From NCBI GenBank assembly GCA_018398765.1, contig JAHBMJ010002367.1, positions 28,949 through 92,948 on the forward strand: a stretch of DNA of 64,000 nt, in the 5' to 3' direction. The stretch is from Chromera velia. Lineage: Eukaryota; Sar; Chromeraceae. The position numbers were made by a program, and so were the translations under genes. Position 1 is the first letter of the stretch. The number at the start of each line of letters is the position of its first letter. Positions 1 to 9,803 of this stretch are shown in pieces. The notes under the pieces are model-generated. The model was not told the DNA's origin. It was given only the letters and a program-made list of their open reading frames with translations, and made no database searches.

Positions 1-2090
1 TCCTTGCACTGAGAGCGAAGGCGGCCGTGCTCGCAGAAGCTCTTCCCTCCGCAATCTTTGCATGCATGTCTCCTTTGCCCGTGCTCACAGATGCTCTTCC
101 CTCCGCATTCTTTGTACTGAGGGCGCTGCCTGCCGTGCTCACAGATGCTCTTCCCTCCGCACTCCTTGCACTTGCTGCGCTGCCGGCCGTGCTCACAGAC
201 ACTCTTCCCTCCGCACTCCTTGCACTGAGACCGAATGCGACCGTGCTCACAGATGCCCTTCCCTCCGCAATCTTTGCACTGAGAGCGCTGCCGACCATGC
301 TTACAGATGCTCTTCCCTCCACACTCCTTGCATCTGGAGCGTCTTTTCTCATGCGGACAGAGGATATTTCCGTGCCGGTCCCTCTTGACTTCTCCTGTGT
401 GGGCTCTCTTCTTTCCTACTCCTCCCACACCAATCCCCCCATTGCTACTGACTCTACGTGCAGGCTGCTGCTGCTGGATAGCCCTGCTGGAGGTGACGTC
501 GTCTCTGTTGTCTGTGTGACGGTGGGTATGGGGACATTCAGATCTCTCTGTGGGCCCTGCTGGTTCTCTCAACTCACCCAATGATCCCTCCCCTTCAATT
601 GGCTCCTTTTCCATTCCCCCTTCTTCACGCACTGATCCGCAGACTGCAGCCTCACGATGACACACGACTTCGGGATTCTGGACCTTGACGCTGTCAAAGG
701 AGAGACGCGGAAGAGAGGGGTCGCGCTGAGGGACTGTCGAGAGGCAAAACACCGCATCCCCTCTCCCTGTCACCACCGCTTCCTCACCTCCCCTTCTGTC
801 AGACTGGGATTCGGAGGCGGGAACGGAAAGAGAAGAGAGACGGCGGCGCTTCGGACCCTCACACACGATCTCACACGATAACCGATTCTCCCCAACTATC
901 AGACAAGGACCACGTCTCCCCGTCAGACCATTCACACTCTCTGCACTCTTCCCTCCCAACACCCCCACCCCTTCCCCCCTCATCCCCTCCCGTGTTTTCA
1001 GAGATGCAGATGCGAATCGAATTGTCTGATTAGAAATGCCATGGACCCTTTCCCTCCCCATAACATCATCTCCCCGCCTTTGCAGATGCACAGATGCAAA
1101 GGTCTCAGAATGACCCCAGGGAACAGACCCACCGTTGCTCTCAGCAGAGTCAGCAGACGCCATAAGAATGTGTGCCGTCTCAGAGGCAGGCACGACTCCC
1201 ACCCTTCCCCCCGCTGCCTCACTGATCTCTCTCAAGGACACCCTCCCACCACTATTACCCTGCTGTCCCGATGCCCTGCTTCTGCGCTCTGCAAGCTCAG
1301 TTTCTGGTTGTATATCTGACAGTGTCTCTTTTCCCTTCTCTCTTAAAGTTTCCTCCCCACTCACTCTCTCTGCCCAAATGCCAGTCGAAGGAGCGGAAGA
1401 AAGGACATTCACGGAGGCAGAAAGCGAAACATCACTGACTGTGAAGTCCCCCTCATGCGGACCTCCGAATTTCTCCCTTGCGATCGAACCCTCCTTCTCC
1501 CACTCATTCTCTTTGTCAGTCTCGAACTTTGAGGAGACAGAAGGGGGCGTGTCCTGTTCCAGTTGCTGCTGCGCTAACACCATGTCTTCCAATCTCAACG
1601 GAGTCACCTGTGTCTCTCCATCTCCCCAACGCCCACCAAACAACACAAACCCACCACTAACGACCTCCACCTCCCGCGGCCCAGACCCCAAAGGCTCCCC
1701 CTACACGCACCAACCACAGTCCTGACTTCGACTGTGTGAAGGAGCTGCTGCTGAGATGCCATTGGTTGAAATGACTGCAGATGAGGATTTGAGACCGTCT
1801 AGCACCAATCTTCGGTCCTCAAACGTCATTGATTGAAGAGACTCAGTATTGGCACTTGGTGTGACAAGGGCAAACTGAAATCGGACTTCAGAGCAAGCAC
1901 TGTGTCGTATCGGAAAGGACATCCACACGCCTGGGAAGGCAGGGTTCTTCACTCGATGGAGGGTGATACCGCGACTCGCATCCCACCCTCCGAGCTCAGA
2001 GCTGCTCCCGACAACCACCAGCGTCTGCCCCTCCCGAGGCTCCACACAGGAACAGGCAAAAAGCACAACACCCGTCTCCGCCTCCATCAT
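1..2090 (-). CDS. CBM20 domain plus CxxC/CEHGR repeat protein (paralogue A), 3' end outside window
   Basis: Minus-strand frame starting at ATG 2090 and open to the window edge except for one in-frame TAG at 1703-1701 (codon 130). Residues about 4-90 resemble a CBM20 starch-binding domain: hydrophobic strand, VVVGSSSELGGW turn typical of the family, then a RFQFAL strand. After the TAG the same frame runs without a stop for more than 560 codons through an acidic, low-complexity linker into a repeat array from about 385 downward. The repeats (unit CKECGGKSICEHGRQRSx, 18 residues) carry Cys and His in a C-x2-C-x5-C-x-H spacing suggestive of metal binding. The gene mirrors the plus-strand gene at 3718-5637 in order and sequence, so it is a divergent paralogue. 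The function of the fusion is unknown; alpha-glucan binding is inferred from CBM20 only. The TAG could be a nonsense mutation, readthrough, a sense codon, or part of an undetected intron. Confidence 0.72.
1701..1703 (-). other. in-frame UAG inside paralogue A
   Basis: TAG in the CBM20 frame, followed by GGGGAG. The downstream frame stays open to position 1 and encodes the conserved finger repeats, so the frame is coding on both sides. The TAG could also be read as a YAG|G splice acceptor, but no convincing pyrimidine tract precedes it. Confidence 0.85.
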
Positions 2091-3717
2091 CTTGATATTT
2101 ATACGTCAACTTGACGGGAAACACAAACGTGAGCTCCCAAGTGACCTCTACACGCACATCAAAAGCCAATCAGCATGTGTCCTTCGACCTTGTCACAACC
2201 AAGAGCGAATGTCACAACGCAGAGCTCGAGCAACAAAGTCAGTGCGGAAGTCTCTCTGGAACTGAGTCTCACTAACTTGATTCTGTTCGATTTGGCGATA
2301 TTTGAGTATGTCACGAGGGAGACACACAGGAACCCAGAAAGCTGCACTCCGAAAGGAGATGTGATCACGACCAAGAGGCCCAGCAACGATCGGGAGACTC
2401 AATTTCTTCGCTACTTGAGTGTCACTTTGAATCCTTCGACGACTCTCTCCCTCAGTCTCTGATCAGCAGACAAGGAAAAGACCAAGGAACCCTCCAGAGT
2501 CTTGATGTGCACAACTAACGTGCGTCGATTCTCGGCAACTCGAAAGCTCGAAACCCAAGCGCAGCTCCATTTCTTCGCAAGCTGCACCAGAGAGACGAGT
2601 CTGAGGCTCTGAGCTATATAGGCAAGAAACTCGCTCCTGGACCTGGTCTTAATTTGACAACGACAGTCAGTATTCGTGTTGAGAAAGCAAGTCTCAAAGC
2701 TGACGTATGCAGGAGCGACAACAATATAGGAACGGTGTGAAGTGACAGTCAGACATTGAAGAAGGATCGACATCTGATCATCGTCGGATCGACACCGAAA
2801 ATTAATCCATCCAGATGCAATGGCATCAAGAGGTCGCATGGAGGTCGCAGGAGGTGCAAATCTTCGTGAGACGGTTGTCAACTACGAATCTTTGATCTTT
2901 TTGAATTTTACTTATATATATAAAATTGTTGATCTTCTCAGTAAAAGTTGAATCCAGCCCTCTGATTTGACAGTGAGTCATCAACGAGTGATTCTGACTG
3001 AGAGAGAGAGGGTGCACGACTCTGACTGATGCTGGAAGAATTCAGATTGCTTCCACTCAGAGCTAGAGATGAATCCGTGGTCTGACTTCCGCCAGCAGCT
3101 CGATCGATATACAGAGTGTTGGTCGCCCCTTTCTTTGTATCTGTGTACGGGCACATCCGTCTGTGGACTCCATCAGCCTGTAGATCGCGGCTCTGAGATC
3201 CACAACTCTTTTGTGTGACCCTCATTTTTCTCGTGCTGGAAGACAAACTGGCCTCTGTCCGCAACGCACGTTTCTTCCTGTCTCTCTCCCCCACCTAGCC
3301 GAGGAAGTCGACCGCTGATCGATCGATCGATCTGACGGCAGGCTTGGAGGTGAGTTAATGTGAGTTCTCTCTGTCATGCAGCACTTCATGGTCGCTTCTT
3401 ACTTCTTTAACATGAGGGTGTTCAGACAGGCTTGTAGGTCTATCTTTCAGCTTTGACTCGTCTCGGCTTTGGAGATGGAGTGACACCGCCAGTGACACGT
3501 GGCCGCTTGTCTGAATGTGTCTGAATGTCTGTGCTATTGTTGTTCGTGTTAAGACTGTGTGAAAATTGGTGCAGGTCTGTGCAGGTGACCATCAAGCGAG
3601 CGCGAGAGCAACAACGGGTGGAAACAATTGCGATCCCTTTTCGAATTCAGATCAGTTCTTGATTGAAGTTGAATCCGTCTACTCACCTCTATCGGGCTAC
3701 TTATCTGTATTGGCACA
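2091..3717. promoter_or_regulatory. divergent intergenic region between the two CBM20 paralogues
   Basis: About 1.6 kb separates the two divergent start codons, so it should hold both promoters. An AT-rich patch with a TATATATATAAAA-like string lies near 2905-2930. A 142-codon minus-strand frame (2839-2411) with no recognisable domain lies inside; it could be a small gene or chance. No other structure is clear. Confidence 0.4.
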
Positions 3718-5637
3718 ATGAAAGGATACATCGCCTTTGTTGCGCATTGCACAGAGGTGGGAGAGAATCAACGCGTTGTCGTGGTGGGAGAATGTCCTGA
3801 GCTGGGCGGGTGGGAATTGGGTGGTGCGTTGTCTCTCGCCCCTGCACCGTGTGGGCGTCCTTGGTGGGTGTCGAGGGAGGTGGAGGTGAATCTTCCAGAG
3901 TCCTCTAGGGGTGTCTCTGGAGATTTTGTGAATGGGGTGGGGGGAGAGGGTTGGGGGTTCGGGGTGTCAGAATTGAAGTTTCGATTGTTTGCGATTCTGA
4001 ACGATGGCGAAGAGACTGAGGTTCCACATTCTGGCAACCTCATGTGTCTTGAGCCGCTGAGGGGGGGAGACTTCCGTATTGTGCGTCTCATTGGTGCGCC
4101 TCCTCATGCTGACTACTCTTCAGTCGGTGAAAGGGGTGTCAACACAATCTGTGTCGGTGCAGAGGGCGGAGAGGGGCAGGAGAGGAAGGTGGTTGGGATT
4201 TCGGTGGAATGGGGGGTCCCTGAGAGTGTGCAGCTCGCACTGCTCCCCCTGCATACGAATAAGCAGACAGAACACCCGCAAAGAGAGTCGGAGCATCATG
4301 GTTTGTCTGGCCCCCAGTCAGACATTGCGTGTCCGCCTTCCTTAGAGGAGAGGGCACAAACAGACTCCAAAATGTCATCAAAAACGACAGAAGACCATCA
4401 GAGCAAGTCAGGCATCCGAGTCTCCGTTTGTCCCCCTCCACCCGCTGGAGAGTCCAGAGCACCCGCTGTTTACAGGGGAAGAGAAGAGGAGGAAGTGTGT
4501 GTTGACCGTTCTGATTCAATGACAGTCTTCAACAGCCCTACCCAAGCCAAGTCACTCGATGACAACACAATCCCCCGCTCCCGCCCTTCGATATCCGCCC
4601 ACCCGCATTCATGTGATGACGGGTGTAGTCAGAAAGAAGGGAGGGAGGGCGTACACAGCTTATCGGTTTCCTTCAAGCGTCGTCGGTCCGAGAGTGACCT
4701 CGCTTAGGTAGAGGCTGACGAGCACGATGAGGTGTCTGGCTGTCCCGGTGAGAGGGGGGGGGATGTGTTGTGGAGGGAGGGGAGGGAAGGGGCCTGTCTG
4801 CGGGAAGAGAAGCAGCGTCGGTTGACTGTGTCTCTTTCGGACTCCGCCCATACCTCTTCTGAGGTGTGTAGAGGGCGGGGTGATCCGATCGCTAGAGGGA
4901 AAGTGGCTGTGTCTGAGAATGATCGTCGAGGGGGAGAGGGAGGAGAGATAAAGAGGAACCGCCATGGGCAGATTCTCTGCTTGCATGGACGGATTCGCAC
5001 CAGATGCAAGGAGTGCGGAGGGGGGAGCTTTTGTGAGCACGGCCAACGGCGCTGTCAGTGCAAAGAGTGCAGAGGGAAAAGTATCTGTCAGCACGGCCGT
5101 AAGCGACACAACTGCAAGGAGTGTGGAGGGAAGGGCATCTGTGAGCACGGTCGCAGGCGCTCTCAGTGCAAAGAGTGCGGGGGGAAGGGCATTTCTGAGC
5201 ACGGCCGGCAGCGCAGCAAGTGCAAGGAGTGTGGAGGGAAGTGCATCTGTGAGCACAGCCGCATTCGCTCTCAGTGCAAAGAGTGCGGAGGGAAGAGCGT
5301 ATGTGAGCACGGTCGCAGGCGCTCTGCATGCAAGGAGTGTGGAGGAAAAAGCATCTGTGAGCACGGTCGTATTCGCTCTAAGTACAAGGAGTGTGGAGGG
5401 AAAAGCATCTGTCAGCACGGCCGTGAGCGACACAACTGCAAGGAGTGCGGGGGGAAGAGCATCTGTGAGCACGGTCGCAGGCGCTCTCAATGCAAGGAGT
5501 GCGGAGGGAAGAGTATTTGTGAGCACGGAAAGCAGCGCTACTTTTGCAACGACTGTGGAGGGGGGGGCTTTTGTGTTCACCGAAAGGACCGTCGATGCTG
5601 CCAGGAGTGCAAGCAGGTCTCTTCTCTTCCTCCTTGA
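3718..5637 (+). CDS. CBM20 domain plus CxxC/CEHGR repeat protein (paralogue B)
   Basis: Single open frame from ATG 3718 to TGA 5637 (640 codons) broken only by TAG 4705-4707 (codon 330). Residues about 3-125 look like CBM20: strand IAFVAHC, VVVVGECPELGGW turn, strand LKFRLFAIL. A low-complexity linker follows. From about codon 420 there are 11 complete 18-residue units of the type CKECGGKSICEHGRRRSQ. Cys/His positions are mostly kept, but unit 4 has Ser for the third Cys and unit 8 has Tyr for the first. The pre-repeat block (KRNRHGQILCLHGR) matches paralogue A (KRDRHGNILCPHEK), which shows that sequence downstream of the TAG is conserved between copies. CBM20 is known to bind starch or glycogen; the repeats look like small zinc-binding knuckles, but their partner is unknown. 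The fusion may tether a nucleic-acid or protein-binding array to storage glucan (inference). Confidence 0.75.
4705..4707 (+). other. in-frame UAG inside paralogue B
   Basis: TAG in the same frame as the upstream CBM20 and the downstream repeats, context GCT TAG GTA. The best nearby donor-like site (GTCAGA at 4628) with an acceptor at this TAG would remove 80 nt and break the frame, so that simple intron cannot explain it. Confidence 0.85.
4999..5610 (+). repeat. 54-bp tandem repeat encoding 18-residue Cys/His units
   Basis: The array is an in-frame 54-bp minisatellite, so long open frames also appear antisense (VLTDALPSALLALRA-type) and in another plus frame. The same repeat occupies 1-360 in inverse orientation. 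Point changes rather than indels distinguish units, as expected under coding constraint. Confidence 0.9.
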
Positions 5638-6967
5638 TCGATTTGCTCCTTTCTCTTCTCTCCTTTTGTCCTTCCTGTATGTGTTTGCCAAGACCTTTCA
5701 TCATCTCTCTGTGCATCCGGACGGATGGATCTAGCCCTCTGTCTGGTTGGTGAAGAGAGGGGAGGGGAGGGGGCGGGAGGAAGGTGTGTGCTCACAGGGG
5801 AAGGAGATGCTTTGCGTTTCTGCGTGTGCGCGTGGGATGAGGCCTGTCTGAGATCTGGCAAACGGCACTCGTCTATCTTTCTTCTCTCGGCTGAGCTCAC
5901 GTGCCTTGCTTCTCTTTTGTTGCTCTCCTTTGTGACCCGTTCCTTGTTGCCGAGCCCTCCCTCTCTCCCCATTCTCTTTCTTTTCTTTCGTTTTTGCCTG
6001 GGTCCTCTACATTGAATGCATGAATCTCGCTTGGCAAGTGGTTCCTCAAGAAGAAAATCGGGGAGAAGCGAGGAGGAATCGAGTCGTCGTTGATTGGCTC
6101 TCAGATGTCGTGCTGGTACTGACAGTCGGAGTCAAAGGGAGGTACTTCGCTAGGTACTTTGCTGTCTTTGTTCTGTTTGTTTCTTTGTCTGTCTCTTTGT
6201 GTCTGTGGGCCTTTGCCTTTTACGTCTGTCTCTGTGCCTGCTGGTCGGGAGACAGAAAAGGGAGCTGTAGGGCGAAAGTGTCAGAAGAGGCACTGGCCAG
6301 CATCAGTTCAGGCAGAATTGAAGAAAGAAGGAAGAAGGCCCGGGGAGAGTGGCAAAAAAGAGGATGTCTGGTTCCTTTGCAGGGCACTTCAATTCACAAC
6401 CAGCTGGTGACGAAAGCGCTGTTTAAGCAGCCGACTGTTCAAAATGTCCAGCCGAATGTTTTCTTCGAATTCATCCTACCTTTCTGCCGGCCTGCGACTC
6501 TGTAGGCCTAGTTTTTTATACACTCACGACAGTAAAGAGCAACGCATTGACGATTCAATAACGAATATCGCAGAGCTAATCTTACCTAGGACCTGACTAT
6601 CATCGTTCAGCTTCTCTTTAAAATTATTACATTCTATTTTGTTTGTCCAAGTTTATATTTATTTATTGTTCTTTCCAGGTTTTCTTTTAGTTATTAATAT
6701 TAGGATTAGGATTATAATGTCCGGAACAAGACGAACACAAGAACAAGTATAGGTGTTTTAAATATAGCATGACTATCATCGTTCAGCTTCTCTTTAAAAT
6801 TATTATATTCTGTTCCAGATTCTGTTTTGTTTGTCCAATTAATTAAGTTTATATTCATTTATTGTTCTTTCTAGGTTTTTTTTTAGTTATTGATATATAT
6901 TGATATGAACAAGTATATAGGTGTTTTAAATATAGCATGTCAGCTGTATAGTACTGACATTAGCTCG
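5638..6967. other. non-coding stretch with an imperfect direct repeat
   Basis: Downstream of paralogue B. A 161-codon plus frame at 6020-6505 has no recognisable domain and may be 3' UTR. From about 6500 the DNA turns AT-rich. A roughly 175-bp imperfect direct duplication covers about 6597-6770 and 6772-6945; both copies begin TATCATCGTTCAGCTTCTC and end GTGTTTTAAATATAGCATG. Confidence 0.6.
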
Positions 6968-8084
6968 TAGGGATAACTATCCTATTGTATCGGTATCGAA
7001 TCGGTATTATATCGGTATCGTATCAGAATTTAAGGTTCCCAAAAAGGAGGTCGATACATAAAAATTTTAGCGTACGTATGTACAAGGCTAAAACGTAGTG
7101 CGATCGGTATCATTCGTAAAACTGTAAACTTTTTGTAAAAATCTCATGTTTTTAAAGGGTCAACTTTACTTAGAAAATAGGCTCCGAAACGTTCAGAAGG
7201 CCAAACTATTAGGGGGGCGAAGCCCCCCTAACCTCCCCTTTAAAAAGAGTCAACACATCATGAGATTGAGAATAACTTCATCAACACGTCGTTCCTGGAA
7301 ATCTCATACCAGACACAAACTGTTAAACTCGATTTTATTCTGATGTGCATGCCAAAAAACAGAGTATGGATGTCACCAAATAACAGTGACCTCACTCGTG
7401 TCTGACCTTTCCGAATATCAGTTCGCCCATGTTGATATCCTGCTCAATCCGGTCACTCCTGAAGCTCCAAGACGGCACAAAAAGAAGAGACAACACTGTA
7501 GAAAGACGATTCTTACTAAACTACTGTTCTTAAACTATTTGGATGTTGGCCAGTGAGCCAACTCCGACAGGGCAACAACGGGTCAAGCAACTCTGCATGC
7601 TGAGGAGACGAAATTTCTATCCGCCTGACGTTTATAATATGCCCACACCTTACCTTGTCTTTCCCCCTTCTGGCTGTTATGATGCTTTGATTGTCTAGAA
7701 GCGGTTTTGTTTAGAAAACGGAAATGATGAAGCTCTGTTAGATCAGATGCAGTGTACATGCAGTCGACCTTGTCTTGAAGCCAAGTTTGGCTGTTCTGGC
7801 CGCTGAGGCTGAATTCAGTACACGTTGGAGCCGGTTCCGCATTTATCCATGCATGGAGCCAGTTGGGGACGGTACACGTGTTACTGGGCCCGCGGCCGTG
7901 CCCGGTCTTCGATCGAGCACCGAGGCCCGGCCTGGCACACGCCTTGCCCAGCTAGTCTTTCATAAGCTCTAAGCAGGCCAATACTAACCGATACTGTGCC
8001 GCTCGAGAAAGAACCGCTATAGTCAATACTTTGATACCGATACCGATACGATACGATACGATATCGATATAATAGCTATCCTTA
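6968..8084. mobile_element. non-autonomous hAT-like element, 1.1 kb
   Basis: Flanked by an exact 8-bp direct repeat TTAGCTCG (6960-6967 and 8085-8092). The ends form imperfect inverted repeats: left TAGGGATAACTATCC, right (reverse complement) TAAGGATAGCTATTA, each running into ATCGGTATCG-type repeats. An 8-bp duplication and a TARGG start fit the hAT superfamily. No transposase frame is visible. The interior holds a perfect hairpin TAGGGGGGC-GAA-GCCCCCCTA at 7209-7229 and a GC-rich patch around 7880-7950. Confidence 0.65.
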
Positions 8085-8187
8085 TTAGCTCGCACTATAT
8101 CTGAGGACCTTAGGAGGACTCGAGTGATGATGATGATGATTATCGATGATTGAGGGTTATATAGGCCTTATAAGTGAAAAACTGGTT

Positions 8188-8224
<37 letters not shown>

Positions 8225-8311
8225 CAATTTAAAAGTTTAGTTTTACTTGAAAACTTTTTAAAAAAGTTTAAGTTGACTCGGAGTGTAAGACATGTAAACA
8301 AGTGCTGGAAA

Positions 8312-8543
8312 CTAGGGGTATGACAGCAAAAAAAAAGGAAAAAAGTAAACCAGAATTAATTTTCTTTTTTTTTTCTTTTTTTTGTGGAACACCTAAGCGG
8401 CAGTTGTGCAACACCCAAACAACAGTTACACAACACTTGCACAACAGTTGTTTGTCACCGAACATCGTCGGAGAAAAAAAAAAGACATAAAAAATAAGCG
8501 CGAATCGGCTTTATTTATTTTTTTTTTGCTGTGATACGCCTAG
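8312..8543. mobile_element. hAT-like MITE, family 1, copy 1
   Basis: Terminal inverted repeat of at least 23 bp: left CTAGGGGTATGACAGC then poly-A, right (reverse complement) CTAGGCGTATCACAGC then poly-A. It is flanked by a perfect 8-bp duplication GCTGGAAA (8304-8311, 8544-8551). The 232-bp body carries short repeats built on GTTGTGCAAC / CACAACAG. No coding capacity. The same family recurs at 55032-55262 with its own target duplication. Confidence 0.82.
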
Positions 8544-8551
8544 GCTGGAAA

Positions 8552-9332
8552 ATTTACTCAGAGCCTAGCTCACAACATCAACCCTTAGTACATTTATCCT
8601 ACCCTACGCAAATCTGCATGGTGGGGAGTTTGAAGCCAGATCGGTCTTCATTCACCACTTCCAGTCGCGGCAGACGAGGTCTGTCCCTCTCGATTGTGTC
8701 TTAGTTTTTACTCGCCCAATTTTTCGATCAGGCATGCTAGCAGGCATGCACGCACCACAATTAAAGCAGAATGCAGCAGACTGACCTGTTCTCTTTCTGT
8801 TTGTAAAGCACCTTGTAAAGCAATACTGTCGACAGGCACAACGACACATCTGTCTGTCCTCAGCGTTTTGCCTTTCTGATCAATATTTCAAAACAGTAAC
8901 AATCAAGTACATCCATGCCTGAGTTTTTTTTCCTCAAGCCCTCCTTCTCTTGTTCCTGCTTCCTCGCCAATAGGTACGCAGGGGGAGGAAAAAAACACAC
9001 AAATGAACAAACGACGGATCTCTACAACTACTTGTCTGCCTTGTCTCGACGTATTGCAAACCCCTAACGTTCAGTATTGCACAACGCATCTCTGTCCATG
9101 CAACAACGGACTTGCGCGAGGAAGAAAAGAAGAATGCACAAAATCGTTCTCCCCCCTTTTTCTCTTCCCTCGTTTTCCTCCTCTGTCACTCGAAAGAGAG
9201 AGGAAGAAAAAAAGTCTAGAGAAGAAAAATATAGGAGGGAGGGGGAGAAGGCCTACCCAAACAGGCGTGCCGTCTCTCCACCGGTCTTGCTGCCTGTCTC
9301 AAAATTTCATTCACCACAAACCAAATCATGTT

Positions 9333-9378
<46 letters not shown>

Positions 9379-9803
9379 GAGGGAGAGAGAAATGTGAAGC
9401 AGAGAAAGAACTAACGGAAGGAGTGAAGAAGAAGAGTAGAACTAAAAGAGGTAGGGAACGAGGAAAGGAACGAAGCAGAGCCTGTCGTTCTTTCGACTTT
9501 TCTCTCCGTATTGGTTCGTCGTTCTCAGCAGACGATCTTGTTGAAAAAAGCAAAGCGAAACAACAAACAAAAGAGAGAAATTGACACAGAGAGGCAGACA
9601 TAAACAGAGGGGGGAAGAGAAGACAAACTGACGAACATGCACTCATACATTGCTGGGATGATTTCCTTTCCTGTCACTCCTTTTGCCTTCCAAACTCATC
9701 ATCCCTTCTGCTTTTTTGCGCAACATTTTTTCTTCTCTTCTCCGTCTCTCAGACACACATTCTCTCCCCACACACTCACTCACTGCCGTGATTCCTCCCT
9801 CAC
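8552..9803. other. gene-poor stretch with GA microsatellite
   Basis: No convincing gene. A 193-codon plus frame (9003-9584) is low-complexity and crosses a (GA)n tract at about 9339-9390, so it is not called. This is downstream of the minus-strand methyltransferase-aldolase gene and may include its 3' UTR. Confidence 0.5.

Noticed and set aside
27-584. Plus-strand frames rich in LTDALPSALLAL over the left-edge repeats
   Set aside because: They are antisense readings of the 54-bp CEHGR repeat; the minus frame has the conserved Cys/His pattern and the CBM20 domain upstream.
4628-4707. Intron GTCAGA...TTAG removing the in-frame TAG of paralogue B
   Set aside because: Its 80-nt length would break the frame between the CBM20 and repeat halves.
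4999-5610. Regular repeats resembling a CRISPR array
   Set aside because: Contiguous 54-bp coding units with no unique spacers, in a eukaryotic gene.
4660-5691. 343-codon minus-strand frame antisense to paralogue B
   Set aside because: Same artefact: a repeat unit that is a multiple of three keeps the antisense frame open.
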